Of a DNA stretch of 44,437 bases, positions 15,944-24,765 are shown piece by piece. Every line of letters begins with the position of its first letter. Positions within the stretch are counted from its first letter, which is position 1. Location of the stretch: NCBI GenBank assembly GCA_024275485.1, contig JAJRZA010000049.1, positions 1-44,437 of the forward strand, read 5' to 3'. A program made the translations under genes and the position numbers. Source of the stretch: Candidatus Krumholzibacteriota bacterium (GTDB taxonomy: Bacteria > Krumholzibacteriota > Krumholzibacteriia > LZORAL124-64-63). The notes under the pieces are model-generated. The model ran no database searches and was not told the DNA's origin. It saw only the letters and a program-made list of their open reading frames with translations.

Positions 15944-16543
15944 ATGTTCTTTATGATGACCCTTGAATCCCACCTCGGGGCTGCCTTCCTGTCCCGGCTG
16001 CGGGAGCGCCACGAAGAAACTCTGGCCGAGCTGACCCGCGAGTATCTGCCGCAGATATACCGCGCCGCCAGGAGTGCCGGGCTCAGTGTGCAGAACGCGG
16101 AAGATGCCGCTCAGAACACCTTTGTTACCTTCATGGAAAAATTGGACGATTTCGAAGGCCGATCCCATGTGCGCACCTGGCTGTTTGGCATACTCTATCG
16201 TAAGATTTCAGAAATGAGGCGCGGCGCCCAGCGAGAAGAGAAGACCGAGGATATTGAAGAGGTCATGGAAAACCGATTCAAGACCAACGGTTTCTGGGCC
16301 AAGCCGCCCCGGGATACCGACAGTTCGGTTTTCGACCGGGATATTCGTACTCATTTGAACGAATGCCTGGACGGTATCACTATTGACCAACGTCTGGCGT
16401 TCATCATGTGTGAGGTGGAAGAGATGAACAGCGACGAAATTTGCGAAGCCATGGAAGTAAGCCGTTCCAACCTGGGCGTATTGCTCTATCGTGGACGCAA
16501 CAAGCTGCGGGAATGCCTAGAACATCGGAACATCAAGGGGTAG
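15944..16543 (+). CDS. ECF-type RNA polymerase sigma factor
   Basis: A 199-residue sigma70-family factor. Region 2 is seen in AEDAAQNTFVTFMEKLDDFE and SHVRTWLFGILYRKISEMRR (about residues 54-92). Region 4 carries the helix-turn-helix MNSDEICEAMEVSRSNLGVL followed by LYRGRNKLRECLE. The S-N-L-x-V-L-L-x-R sequence resembles the RpoE6-like ECF group, whose partner is a small zinc-finger protein, and such a gene follows four bases downstream. The ATG at 15944 is preceded by AGGGAG about 11 bases away; ATGs at 15953 and 15956 are alternatives, and a frame upstream to 15869 has no ribosome site. Its target genes cannot be told from the window. Confidence 0.93.
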   Translation: MFFMMTLESHLGAAFLSRLRERHEETLAELTREYLPQIYRAARSAGLSVQNAEDAAQNTFVTFMEKLDDFEGRSHVRTWLFGILYRKISEMRRGAQREEKTEDIEEVMENRFKTNGFWAKPPRDTDSSVFDRDIRTHLNECLDGITIDQRLAFIMCEVEEMNSDEICEAMEVSRSNLGVLLYRGRNKLRECLEHRNIKG

Positions 16544-16547
16544 GGGT

Positions 16548-16793
16548 ATGCTGAAGTGCAGACAGGTGACCAGGCTGGCGGCCACCGATGACTACATGGA
16601 ACTGGGCTTCCTGAAAAAAGCCGAATTCAAACTCCATCTGCTGATGTGTTCCCACTGTCAGCGGTATTTTTCGCAGATTATCAGCATGGGCAAGGAAGCC
16701 CGTGTGGCCTCCAAAAACCATGAAGCCGATGCAAAACAACTGATCCGTATGGAAGACAACATCATGGAAGGGCTCAACGGCTCGGAAAATTGA
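16548..16793 (+). CDS. Small zinc-finger anti-sigma-like protein
   Basis: An 81-residue soluble protein. The HLLMCSHCQRY segment (about residues 30-40) gives the H-x3-C-x2-C zinc cluster of the zf-HC2/ZAS fold found in anti-sigma factors, and Cys4 in MLKCRQVTRL may be the remaining ligand. It has no membrane helix, so it would be a cytosolic regulator. The gene starts four bases after the sigma stop, with AAGGGG before its ATG, and both end at a hairpin. By known precedent it should bind and restrain the upstream ECF factor, perhaps in a redox- or zinc-dependent way; this is inference. Confidence 0.8.
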   Translation: MLKCRQVTRLAATDDYMELGFLKKAEFKLHLLMCSHCQRYFSQIISMGKEARVASKNHEADAKQLIRMEDNIMEGLNGSEN

Positions 16794-16808
16794 TTCTCAG
16801 GCATGAAA

Positions 16809-16831
16809 TAGGGCCCCTTGTTGGGGCCCTA
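16809..16831. terminator. Hairpin between convergent genes
   Basis: TAGGGCCCC (16809-16817) and GGGGCCCTA (16823-16831) form a perfect 9-bp stem with a TTGTT loop. It lies between the converging anti-sigma and lectin-like genes. The trailing bases are AT-rich on both strands but lack a long T-run, so it may act as a weak bidirectional terminator. Confidence 0.7.
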
Positions 16832-16850
16832 TAAATATTGTTTCCGAAAT

Positions 16851-17411
16851 CTACCGGTAGAGCGACTTCACAGCACCCCAGCTGGATTCCTCTGTGCTCA
16901 CCACATCGTTGGAATATTCGACGATCATGGGCTTGGGATTCAAGCTGTGATGATCGTTCCACATGCCACCGCCACCAGGGGTGAACTGCAGATACATCTC
17001 GCCATACAGTTCATCCCAGTCGTTAGGTTCGCCGGGAGCCCAGTTGATCCAGTCGAAATCTTCTTCGGTGACCCAATGCCAGTTCAAGGCGGGTTCGCTG
17101 TGGTCACTGTTTTGGTAGCCGCCAATCCAGGGATCGCCATAGGGAGCGGGAGCGTCCCCACCGAGAACGGAGTAGTACACGAAATCGTTTTCATCCTGGC
17201 TGGTCAGCGTCACGAGGTAGCCGGGATTGCCGAACATGGTGCGGTTTTCGGCGATGATTTGTGCTTCTTCCCAGGTGACCAACTCTTCGAGGTATTCGTA
17301 ATAATGGCCGTTGCCGTCCCACTGGATGGCTTGGGCGGATACCAGCTGGGGATAGGTAGCCACCACAGCCAAAAGGGCCAGAACCAGCAATGCCTTGTAT
17401 CGAGCGTTCAT
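16851..17411 (-). CDS. Secreted C-type-lectin-domain protein with WG-x2-K-x2-YR tail
   Basis: A 186-residue protein with a signal peptide (hydrophobic residues 7-24, ending LVSAQA). The mature part matches a C-type lectin-like domain: YYEYLEELVTWEEAQIIAE, GYLVTLTSQDENDFV, WIGGYQ, WHWVTEEDFDWINWAPGEPN and MWNDH. The EPN triplet is the one that favours mannose-type sugars with Ca2+ in animal lectins. The last 11 residues, SSWGAVKSLYR, recur in altered form (ATWGTFKAIYR) at the end of the unrelated secreted protein at 37611-38234. The ATG at 17411 is chosen for GGAGGT 7 bases upstream; a frame starting seven codons earlier lacks one. A strong promoter lies at 17487-17516. Sugar binding is inferred. 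Confidence 0.88.
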   Translation of the reverse strand: MNARYKALLVLALLAVVATYPQLVSAQAIQWDGNGHYYEYLEELVTWEEAQIIAENRTMFGNPGYLVTLTSQDENDFVYYSVLGGDAPAPYGDPWIGGYQNSDHSEPALNWHWVTEEDFDWINWAPGEPNDWDELYGEMYLQFTPGGGGMWNDHHSLNPKPMIVEYSNDVVSTEESSWGAVKSLYR

Positions 17412-17486
17412 TTCACTACCTCCGTAGACCAATGATCAGGAAAAAGCCCGAACGAAAAGAGCCTTATCTTACGTTGTCATCCCTGA

Positions 17487-17516
17487 ATTATACCAGAGCT
17501 TTCTTTCTTTTTCCAA
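17487..17516 (-). promoter_or_regulatory. Sigma70-type promoter of the lectin-like gene
   Basis: On the minus strand TTGGAA (17516-17511), an 18-base spacer and TATAAT (17492-17487) with an upstream TG (extended -10, TGGTATAAT). The expected start of transcription is near 17480, about 70 bases before the ATG. The perfect -10 hexamer suggests strong expression by the main sigma factor. Confidence 0.65.
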
Positions 17517-17540
17517 CTATTTTTTTATCTTTAGTGCTTT

Positions 17541-18293
17541 TCAGGCTTCGGCTGTTTTTGTGTCCTGTTCCTCAACTTGTTGGGGTTCAAGGGATATTGT
17601 TTCCATTTGTCCCTCAATCCACTCTTCAACATGTTCGTTGATTTCTCCGGCTTTCATACCTTTGGCTTGCAGAGCGGGTCCAACGATAACCTTCACCGTA
17701 CCCGGTTTGATGATGAAACCCTTGCTGCCCCAGAAATCCCCGGCATTGTGGGCCACCGGCACCACCGGAAAACCACTGCGAGCGGCCAGCATCGCTCCCC
17801 CGATGCTGTATCGCCTGCGGCTGCCGGACGGCGTGCGGGTTCCTTCGGGAAAGATGACCACCCACAAGCCCCGCTGCAGACGTTCTGTTCCTTGCTTGAT
17901 CACCTGCACCAGGGCTTTCTTGCCACCCTTGCGATCGATGGCAATGGCACCCATCACTTTCAGGCCCCAACCAAAAATGGGCACCCACAACAATTCCCGC
18001 TTCAAAACCCAGACCTGGGCCGGGAAAATCGATTGAAGAGCAAACGTTTCCCAGGCCGACTGGTGTTTGCAAAGAATAATGCCGTTCTCGGCGGGAATAT
18101 TGTCAGCCCCCACCACTTCATGCCGCACACCGCAAACGATCCGCAGCATGGAAATGACTCCTTCGGACCAACGGGCCATAAAACGATTACGCAGCGTCCC
18201 CGGCAGAATCAGGCACAGCAGGAGCATGGGCACCACAAGGACAACCGCCACGCCCAACAGGATATAAAACAGCAGACTCCGCAGGAACAACAC
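17541..18293 (-). CDS. plsC: 1-acyl-sn-glycerol-3-phosphate acyltransferase
   Basis: A 250-residue membrane-bound enzyme that acylates lysophosphatidic acid to phosphatidic acid in phospholipid synthesis. An N-terminal hydrophobic helix (residues 2-30) is followed by the acyltransferase motifs: block I CKHQSAWET, block II near KRELLWVPIFGWGLKVMG, block III VVIFPEGTRTPSG and block IV FPVVPVAHNAG. Block I reads H-x4-E instead of the textbook H-x4-D, a variant also common in bacterial PlsC. Translation starts at GTG 18293, which has GAGGAG 6 bases upstream. The gene follows the M16 peptidase gene by 15 bases, at the end of the tpiA-M16-plsC run. Confidence 0.93.
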   Translation of the reverse strand: MLFLRSLLFYILLGVAVVLVVPMLLLCLILPGTLRNRFMARWSEGVISMLRIVCGVRHEVVGADNIPAENGIILCKHQSAWETFALQSIFPAQVWVLKRELLWVPIFGWGLKVMGAIAIDRKGGKKALVQVIKQGTERLQRGLWVVIFPEGTRTPSGSRRRYSIGGAMLAARSGFPVVPVAHNAGDFWGSKGFIIKPGTVKVIVGPALQAKGMKAGEINEHVEEWIEGQMETISLEPQQVEEQDTKTAEA

Positions 18294-18308
18294 CTGAACT
18301 CCTCTGGA

Positions 18309-21062
18309 TCAGTCAACAACCACTTCCACCAGTGGCATGGTCTTGAGGTACTTGTCTGCCGCCGCCTGCATGCTCTCCAGGGTAACCTGGTCGTAGGCCG
18401 TCAGTGCATTGAGATACCCGGGAATATCATCAGCCAACTCGGCCATGGCCAAATAGTAGGCCTGCCCCATGGAAGACAGACGACGCATCATCATGCGACC
18501 TGTGCGAGCGCTGCGGATTTTGTCCAGCTCATCCTGGGAGATGGACGAAGCATCGAAATCGGCGATGAAACTGTTGAGGGCCTCCATGCCTTCGTCCATG
18601 CGCTCCACCGGCGGGTTCAGCCAAGCCACGAATTCACCAATTCCGCCAAGGACCGAGAAGCGTGCGCCCACGCTGTAACTGAGGCCCCGGGTTTCACGCA
18701 GGTCCATGGCCATGCGGTCGCTCATGATGGCGGTGACGAGTTTGAGAGCATCGGCATCATCGGTGTCCACCGCAATGATGGAGCCCAGTCGAATGGCGCT
18801 CAATTCGCCACCCAGGGTCTCGCGAACCTGGACCGCTGCCGTGGTCAAGGGCAAAGGTGGCAAACCGTCCACGGGTTTTCCCCGACCGGGCAGTTTTTCT
18901 TCGATGAGCTCACGCATTTCCTGGTGGGGATACGGTCCCACAATGGAAAAAATCAGATTTTCCGGTGAGAACGCCTTGCGATAAACCTGGCGCATCTGGT
19001 TGAAATCCAGGGCGGCCAAACTCTCGGCGTCGCCTTCGGCAGGCAAAACCATGGGATGGTCACCATAGAGAATCTCATCCAGTTTGCCGTTGGCAACGGT
19101 GCGGGCACTGGCCTGACCACGGTTCAGGGCTTTCAGACGCTTGCTGCGCAGGCGTTCGAAATCATCGTCGTCGAAAGAGGCGTGCTGGATTTCACGCACC
19201 AGCATATCCAGCATTTCCGGGCCGTATTGGCTGGCCAATTCGATGCGAATAAAACTGAAGCGTCCGTTGGTGTAGTAGTTGTCCATGGGGATGCGGTCAT
19301 CATCCACGAGCTTGACCACCGCGCCGAGTTCACGCAAGCGGCGGGCCAGGCAGCTGCGATCACAACCTGAATAACCTTCGGTGAGCATTCGGTGCACCAG
19401 ATCCAGGGCTCCGGCGTGGGCGTTATCACGGTCAACAATGGCACGACCACGAACCGTCAGGTGGATGGCCATCAGCGGACTGTCTTCATTGGTTTGGCTG
19501 ATCAGCACCGCGCCGTTGGCCAACTCGCTGCGATCTACCTTCAACACGGCTTGTACGGTTTCCTTGGCTGTGGGTTTTTCTCCAGCGTCGGAATCATCCG
19601 GCATACCCCCCATGCCCTGTTTTTTCATGGCTGCCATCATCGCCGGCGACATCTTCATGCCTTTGGGCATACCCATGGCGGCCATGGGATCTTCGGATTC
19701 GCCCGCCTCTTTTTCAATGAGAACCGCCAGACAGGGTGAGTCAACAAGCCAGTTGGTCATGGCCCTGGTCACATCTTCGGAAGTCACTTCGCGCAGGCGT
19801 TCCAGGTAGGAAACAAAAAAGTCCACACCACCCAAGGCCACCGGTTCGGCAATGTAAATCCCCGTCATGCGCAATTGTTCGCGCTCAAGAAGGGTTTCGG
19901 TTTCGGACATGCGCTGGATACCCAGAATATCTTCTTCGGAAATCCCCATTTCGATGGCGCCGACCAGGGCGTCCTGCACCAGGCGATACAGCGCGGAAGG
20001 ATCGGTTTCATTCTTCAGGGAAAAGTGCAATGTCAGACGACCAAAGCCTTCGGCCTTTTCCCAGCCCAGGGACAATCCCGGGCGCACGCTCTCGTCCAGA
20101 TCCTCAAGAGCACCGGTCAATACGCCACTGCCCTCGAGATCCAGCAACTGGACCATGACCAGGAAGGGGAAGAAATCATCCATGCCATAGGTGGGTGCTT
20201 CAAAAGCCAGGGCCAGCAGACGTTCGTCCCCTGCCCGACGAGTGATCGAAGAAGTTCTGCTGATATACCCGGCAGAGCGCAAACCTGTGTGGTCGGCAGT
20301 GCCCGGAGCAATGCTGCCATAGTATTTCTCCAGCAACTCCAGGGCATCCTCACGCTCAAAGTTACCGGCCAAGGTCAGGATCATGTTGTTGGGCACATAC
20401 CATTTCCGATAAAACTCGTAAACATCGTCGCGGACCATGTGCTCAATGGTGCTCTTGGTGCCCAGGGTTGGCAATTCCAGGCTGGTGCCCCCATAAAGAG
20501 CTTGCCGCAGGGCCACTTGGGTCTGGTGTCCGGGCCAGTCGCGACCCTGGACTATTTCACCCAGCACGATGCCTTGTTCCTTGGTGAATTTCTCCTCGGG
20601 AAGGATGGAGTGGAACAGCATTTCCGATTGCAGCTCCAAGCCCGTGGCCAATTCGGCGGCCGGAATCACCATCATGTAATTGGTGAAAAAATCGGTGGTG
20701 TTGGCGTTGTTGTAGGCTCCGGCCCGGTCGGCCATGTCGTACTGCTCTTCCTGGGTGTACTTGGTGGACCCATTGAAAAGCAGATGCTCCAACATGTGAC
20801 TCATGCCACTGGTGCGAAAGTCTTCCCAGGCGGACCCTACCTTCACCTGGGTGAAGATGCCGGCCATGGGCTGGGCTGGATTGCACATCAAGATAACTTC
20901 CAGGCCATTTTCCAGGCGCAGCACTTCCACATTTTCCGGCAAGGGATAAAATACCGGATCCAGATTCGGGTCGAGGTACTTTCCATCCTCGGGAGCTGCC
21001 ACAACCCCAAACGCAGAAAAACACATCACCAGCATGGCAACAGATAAAATAAATTTCGGCAC
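18309..21062 (-). CDS. M16 (insulinase/pitrilysin-like) zinc peptidase, secreted
   Basis: A 917-residue two-repeat M16 peptidase. The N-terminal half has the inverted zinc motif HxxEH in MSHMLEHLLFNGS, and the later GIVLGEIVQ segment has the expected third-ligand Glu. The C-terminal half (from about residue 500) repeats the fold without the zinc motif, as in inactive M16 halves, and has the R/Y-type segment ETRGLSYSVGARF. Residues 1-25 form a signal peptide, so it should act in the periplasm. I choose GTG at 21062: GGAGG lies 9 bases upstream and the protein then begins VPKFILSVAMLVMCF. A Met-rich linker near residues 480-510 (MAAMGMPKGMKMSPAMMAAM) is unusual. Confidence 0.93.
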   Translation of the reverse strand: MPKFILSVAMLVMCFSAFGVVAAPEDGKYLDPNLDPVFYPLPENVEVLRLENGLEVILMCNPAQPMAGIFTQVKVGSAWEDFRTSGMSHMLEHLLFNGSTKYTQEEQYDMADRAGAYNNANTTDFFTNYMMVIPAAELATGLELQSEMLFHSILPEEKFTKEQGIVLGEIVQGRDWPGHQTQVALRQALYGGTSLELPTLGTKSTIEHMVRDDVYEFYRKWYVPNNMILTLAGNFEREDALELLEKYYGSIAPGTADHTGLRSAGYISRTSSITRRAGDERLLALAFEAPTYGMDDFFPFLVMVQLLDLEGSGVLTGALEDLDESVRPGLSLGWEKAEGFGRLTLHFSLKNETDPSALYRLVQDALVGAIEMGISEEDILGIQRMSETETLLEREQLRMTGIYIAEPVALGGVDFFVSYLERLREVTSEDVTRAMTNWLVDSPCLAVLIEKEAGESEDPMAAMGMPKGMKMSPAMMAAMKKQGMGGMPDDSDAGEKPTAKETVQAVLKVDRSELANGAVLISQTNEDSPLMAIHLTVRGRAIVDRDNAHAGALDLVHRMLTEGYSGCDRSCLARRLRELGAVVKLVDDDRIPMDNYYTNGRFSFIRIELASQYGPEMLDMLVREIQHASFDDDDFERLRSKRLKALNRGQASARTVANGKLDEILYGDHPMVLPAEGDAESLAALDFNQMRQVYRKAFSPENLIFSIVGPYPHQEMRELIEEKLPGRGKPVDGLPPLPLTTAAVQVRETLGGELSAIRLGSIIAVDTDDADALKLVTAIMSDRMAMDLRETRGLSYSVGARFSVLGGIGEFVAWLNPPVERMDEGMEALNSFIADFDASSISQDELDKIRSARTGRMMMRRLSSMGQAYYLAMAELADDIPGYLNALTAYDQVTLESMQAAADKYLKTMPLVEVVVD

Positions 21063-21092
21063 GTTGTTCTTCCTCCACAAAGTAGAAACTGG

Positions 21093-21863
21093 TTAGGCCT
21101 GGGCAGCCTCTGCACCATCAATGATACCAACAAAATCTTCAGCCTTCAGGGCCGCGCCGCCAATCAGACCGCCGTCAACATCGGGCAAACCAATCAGTTC
21201 CCGGGCATTCCCGGGTTTGCAACTGCCTCCATAGAGGATGCGCATGTAATCGGCCACTTCCTGGCCCATCAACTCCGCCACCACCCCACGGGTGAAGGCA
21301 TGTATTTGCTGGGCTTGTTCTGGAGTGGCCGTCTCCCCGGTGCCGATGGCCCACACCGGCTCATAGGCCAGCACTGTGTTGTAGGCATTGGCAAACTCAA
21401 GCTTGGGCAACACGGCCTCAAGTTGCTTTCGCACCACCTCTTCGGCCCGACCATCCTTGCGTTCGCCCAACACTTCACCAAAGCAGAAGATGGCTTTCAG
21501 GCCGGCCTGGTGAACACGATTGATCTTTTGAACGAACTGCTCATCGGTTTCCTTCTGATATTCCCGACGCTCACTGTGGGCGATGATCACATACTGGACG
21601 CCCGCCTCTTGGAGCATATCCACCGATACCTGACCAGTAAAAGCGCCTTTCTCCTGATGGGAGCAGTTTTGGGCGCCCAGCAAAACAGGCTCACCCTTGG
21701 CCACTTCCGACACCGCCGGAATCGTCACATAGGGGGGGCACACCAGGACATCGCCTTTCAGCTGACGCCCCTGCAGAAGTTCCTGCAACCCTGCGGCCAA
21801 CTCACGGCCCGATTCGGGCCCCATGTTCATTTTCCAGTTTCCGGCCACAAGATATCGTCGCAT
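21093..21863 (-). CDS. tpiA: Triosephosphate isomerase
   Basis: A 256-residue TIM-barrel enzyme interconverting dihydroxyacetone phosphate and glyceraldehyde 3-phosphate in glycolysis. The substrate-binding Asn/Lys are in VAGNWKMNMG (residues 6-15). The catalytic His is in IIAHSERR, the catalytic Glu in AYEPVWAIGTG with the flexible lid following, and the phosphate-binding strands are ILYGGSCKPGN and GGLIGGAALK. Length matches the family. GGGAG lies 6 bases before the ATG. It is followed after 30 bases by the M16 peptidase gene. A promoter candidate at 21911-21939 could separate it from the purine genes upstream. Confidence 0.98.
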   Translation of the reverse strand: MRRYLVAGNWKMNMGPESGRELAAGLQELLQGRQLKGDVLVCPPYVTIPAVSEVAKGEPVLLGAQNCSHQEKGAFTGQVSVDMLQEAGVQYVIIAHSERREYQKETDEQFVQKINRVHQAGLKAIFCFGEVLGERKDGRAEEVVRKQLEAVLPKLEFANAYNTVLAYEPVWAIGTGETATPEQAQQIHAFTRGVVAELMGQEVADYMRILYGGSCKPGNARELIGLPDVDGGLIGGAALKAEDFVGIIDGAEAAQA

Positions 21864-21910
21864 GATGGCTCCCGTTCATGACAAGGTTGCAACATTGGTT
21901 TTCGACAGGG

Positions 21911-21939
21911 AATATGGCATTTTTTAGGCGAGTTGTCCA
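21911..21939 (-). promoter_or_regulatory. Candidate promoter of tpiA
   Basis: On the minus strand TGGACA (21939-21934), a 17-base spacer and CATATT (21916-21911), about 50 bases upstream of the tpiA ATG. The palindromes GTGGGCCCAC (21943-21952) and CCTGCAGG (21956-21963) lie just upstream and could be operators or chance. Confidence 0.4.
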
Positions 21940-22022
21940 CTTGTGGGCCCACTGTCCTGCAGGTGCACAAAGAAGGAACGACCCAAATGCCATCCCGCCA
22001 ATTCCCTGAAAAAACACCAAAA

Positions 22023-22931
22023 CTAGACCTTCGGCAAAAAAGCCAAAAGCAATTTAGCCATTCGCACCCTAACCATCTTCCCCACCTCAACCACATCCTC
22101 ATGCGAAAGTTCAGGTTGGCCAGTCTCCCTGGCTGGATTGGTGATGCACGACAACCCAACCGGGGAGACACCCATTCGTTTCAAAAGCACCGTCTCGGGA
22201 GCGGTGGACATGCCAACGGCATCTGCACCCACTCGGCGTAACATGCCAATTTCGGCTTTGGTTTCATACGGAGGCCCGTACATGCTCACATAGGTACCAC
22301 TGTGCATGGGAACACCTGTTTCGGCGGCGGCCTGGACCAGCAACTTGGCCAGTTCGGGGTTGAAAAGGTGGGGAACTCCCCCACTTCGCCCAATGGAGGC
22401 CAAGGCATCCAGATTCTTTTCCGACGGCAAAAGCGGCTCACCATCAGCCGCAACCGGTGCAAAAGGCTGAGCCAGGAGTCCCCGCAGGGGATCATGAAAA
22501 TGAAAATCAAGCTGATCACGGATGACCATGAGATCTCCGGGCGTATAATATCGGTTCAACCCTCCGGCGGCATTGGTCACCACGGCGGTCTCGATCCCCA
22601 AACAAGCCAGAACAGCAGTGGGCAACAACAATTCCTCGGCCGGCATGCCTTCATAGGGATGCAAACGTCCCTGCATGACGATGACCGGCACACCGGCAGC
22701 GGTTCCGCACACGAGACGGCCGGTGTGCTCCGCCACGGAAGTGGTGGTGTAGCCCGGGATAGACCCATAATCCACTGTTTGTGCATCTTGAACCCTATCG
22801 ACAAAATTGCCCAGTCCACTGCCCAGAATCAACCCCACCCTGCCCTGATACCCACGGTCGGTCAGCCAATTGACGGCTTGGCCCACCCGGTCTCGCCATC
22901 GGTCCGAAAGCAAATTCAATCGTTGGTTCAT
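22023..22931 (-). CDS. Purine nucleoside phosphorylase (trimeric PNP type)
   Basis: A roughly 302-residue enzyme that splits inosine and guanosine with phosphate into base and ribose 1-phosphate. Family marks are the phosphate loop GLILGSGLGNFV, the HTGRLVCGTAAGVPV and MQGRLHPYEGM segments, TNAAGGLN, YVSMYGPPYETKAEI, and GADAVGMSTAPETV, which contacts the base. These belong to the low-molecular-mass trimeric PNP family. The ATG at 22931 has GGAGGT 4 bases upstream. An ATG at 22943, whose A is shared with the adenosine deaminase stop (TGATG), is the alternative and would add four residues. It directly follows add, giving a coherent adenosine to inosine to hypoxanthine route. Confidence 0.95.
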   Translation of the reverse strand: MNQRLNLLSDRWRDRVGQAVNWLTDRGYQGRVGLILGSGLGNFVDRVQDAQTVDYGSIPGYTTTSVAEHTGRLVCGTAAGVPVIVMQGRLHPYEGMPAEELLLPTAVLACLGIETAVVTNAAGGLNRYYTPGDLMVIRDQLDFHFHDPLRGLLAQPFAPVAADGEPLLPSEKNLDALASIGRSGGVPHLFNPELAKLLVQAAAETGVPMHSGTYVSMYGPPYETKAEIGMLRRVGADAVGMSTAPETVLLKRMGVSPVGLSCITNPARETGQPELSHEDVVEVGKMVRVRMAKLLLAFLPKV

Positions 22932-22942
22932 CCGGACCTCCA

Positions 22943-24049
22943 TCAGGATCCTTCCTTGATACTGTCGAGATCAAATTTATCCCGCAGACTGGTCATGGTG
23001 CTCAGGGCATCCTGAACCATGGCGCCTTTGTCCTTCTCGGTAAGGAAAGCGCTCTTGAAGCCATTGAGAAGAAGATGCTCGGTTTCCAGGAGAGTCATAT
23101 CGAAGGTGTCGACGGCCAGACGCAATTCCTTCAGGGGGCTGGTATCGGCAAAGAGGGTGTTGTCGCAATTCAAACAGACCCGTAACCCTTCCTTCAGATA
23201 AAACCGGAAAGGATGGCGAGCCAGGTCAGGCACCACACAGCTCTGCAGATTGCTGCTCAGGCAAATTTCCAGAGGCACCCGATTGTTGGCCACATAGGCC
23301 ATCAGATCGGGATCCTCTTCCAGACGCGTGCCATGGCCGATACGGTTGGCCCCACAGCGGTGCAAGGCCTGATGAATGGATTCGGGACCAAATCCCTCTC
23401 CCGCGTGGATGGTCACGTTCTGGTTGTTGTTCATGGCGTGGTAGAAGGCTCCCAGGTGGTACTTGGCCGGATGATCCTGCTCGGCTCCCGCCAAATCGAA
23501 AGCCACCACTCCCCGGTTTTTCCAGGCCACAGCCAACCTTGCCAACTCCAGGGAACGGGATGGTTCAATGGTGCGAATACCGGTCGCAATAATTCCCGTC
23601 CGGATTCCGGTTTCTTTTTCGGCCCGACTCAATCCGGATTGTACCGCAGCCACGGCGCCATCGGGTGTCAATCCAGTGGTGGTGTGTTTGAGGGGGCAGA
23701 AGCGAACCTCCAGACGCCAAACCCCATCGGCGGCGAAATCCACGGCCAGTTCGTAGGCCACCCGGCCGAGGCTGGCTTCATCCTGCAGCACGGCCACGGT
23801 GTGGTCAAAATAACTGAGAAACTCATCCGCACTGGACTCCCGGTCAGAAGGAAAATATTTATCGCGCACCGCCACCGGATCGTCCGGCATATCCATGTTG
23901 CGGGCGCGGCCCAGTTCCATGAACGTATCGAGACGCAGGGAGCCATCCAAATGGGTGTGAAGATCGGTTTTGGGCAAAGCCTTGAGCAGGGCATCGGGAA
24001 TATCCGGGCCTCTCAACAAATCGCTGGGCCGATATTGTCCGGTGTTCAT
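22943..24049 (-). CDS. add: Adenosine deaminase
   Basis: A 368-residue zinc enzyme deaminating adenosine and deoxyadenosine to inosine forms. The first zinc ligands are in TDLHTHLDGSLRL (about residues 30-42), the third His with the nearby catalytic Glu in IHAGEGFGPESI, the next His in NRIGHGTRL, and the last ligand Asp in CLNCDNTLF. The last motif reads D-N where E. coli Add has D-D, a variant also seen in other bacterial adenosine deaminases. AGAGGA lies 6 bases before the ATG. It stands between the deoxynucleoside kinase gene (23 bases upstream) and the PNP gene, forming a purine salvage set. Confidence 0.95.
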   Translation of the reverse strand: MNTGQYRPSDLLRGPDIPDALLKALPKTDLHTHLDGSLRLDTFMELGRARNMDMPDDPVAVRDKYFPSDRESSADEFLSYFDHTVAVLQDEASLGRVAYELAVDFAADGVWRLEVRFCPLKHTTTGLTPDGAVAAVQSGLSRAEKETGIRTGIIATGIRTIEPSRSLELARLAVAWKNRGVVAFDLAGAEQDHPAKYHLGAFYHAMNNNQNVTIHAGEGFGPESIHQALHRCGANRIGHGTRLEEDPDLMAYVANNRVPLEICLSSNLQSCVVPDLARHPFRFYLKEGLRVCLNCDNTLFADTSPLKELRLAVDTFDMTLLETEHLLLNGFKSAFLTEKDKGAMVQDALSTMTSLRDKFDLDSIKEGS

Positions 24050-24072
24050 ATGTATCCTCTTCGTGGCGACCC

Positions 24073-24765
24073 TCAGGCCTGGTTTTTCCGGTTGTGTTTT
24101 TCAAGGTGCAGATCCTGAATCATCTGCAATAGGTCCATTTGTGCCCGGGTATCATCACGCAGGTTGATCGCTTCGGTGTCGATGGTGCGCACCGGGCAAA
24201 GGGCCGGGGCACGGTCGATCCAATCGCCGTAGGCCGCGTGCAGATCCTCAAGAAAATCCAGGGGAATATCGGACTCGCAATTTCGGGCCCGTTGCTGGAT
24301 GCGATCAAGGGCCGTCCGGGGCCGACATTTCAAATAGATGATCAGGTCGGGAGGTTGCAAAAAAGCAGCCATGTTCCGAAAGATTTCCCGGTAGTTTTCG
24401 TAGTCACGGTTGTCCATGCAACCGCGACGGTAGAGGGTGGGAGCAAAAATTTCCACATCCTCATAAATGGTCCGATCCTGAATGGCGGATCCCGGCAGAT
24501 CCAGGATTTTCTTTTGCACTTCGAAACGCTTGCTGAGAAAATAAACCTGGAGATGAAAACTCCAGCGTTTCATGTCCTGGTAATAGTCGTCGAGGTAGGG
24601 GTTGTTGATGACCGGCTCGTAGAACATGCGCCAACCGAACACCTCACCGACCATGGTGGTAATCATGCTCTTGCCAACACCGATGTTGCCGGCGATGGAG
24701 ACATAGAAAGGCGTCTCGGGAATACCCTTGCGGGGGAATTTCTTTTTCAGGGAGTCGATGCTCAA
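24073..24765 (-). CDS. Deoxynucleoside kinase (dGK/dAK-type)
   Basis: A 230-residue kinase phosphorylating a deoxynucleoside with ATP. The P-loop is SIAGNIGVGKS (about residues 24-34), the substrate Glu is in YEPVINNPYL, the DRS-like motif is DRTIYEDVEIF, and the LID arginines are in KCRPRTALDRIQQRAR. This matches the bacterial deoxyadenosine/deoxyguanosine kinase family. The start is a TTG at 24765, with GGAG 8 bases upstream; no ATG fits before the P-loop. It is the first gene of the run followed by add and PNP, so it probably salvages purine deoxynucleosides. Exact substrate preference cannot be read. Confidence 0.93.
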   Translation of the reverse strand: MSIDSLKKKFPRKGIPETPFYVSIAGNIGVGKSMITTMVGEVFGWRMFYEPVINNPYLDDYYQDMKRWSFHLQVYFLSKRFEVQKKILDLPGSAIQDRTIYEDVEIFAPTLYRRGCMDNRDYENYREIFRNMAAFLQPPDLIIYLKCRPRTALDRIQQRARNCESDIPLDFLEDLHAAYGDWIDRAPALCPVRTIDTEAINLRDDTRAQMDLLQMIQDLHLEKHNRKNQA

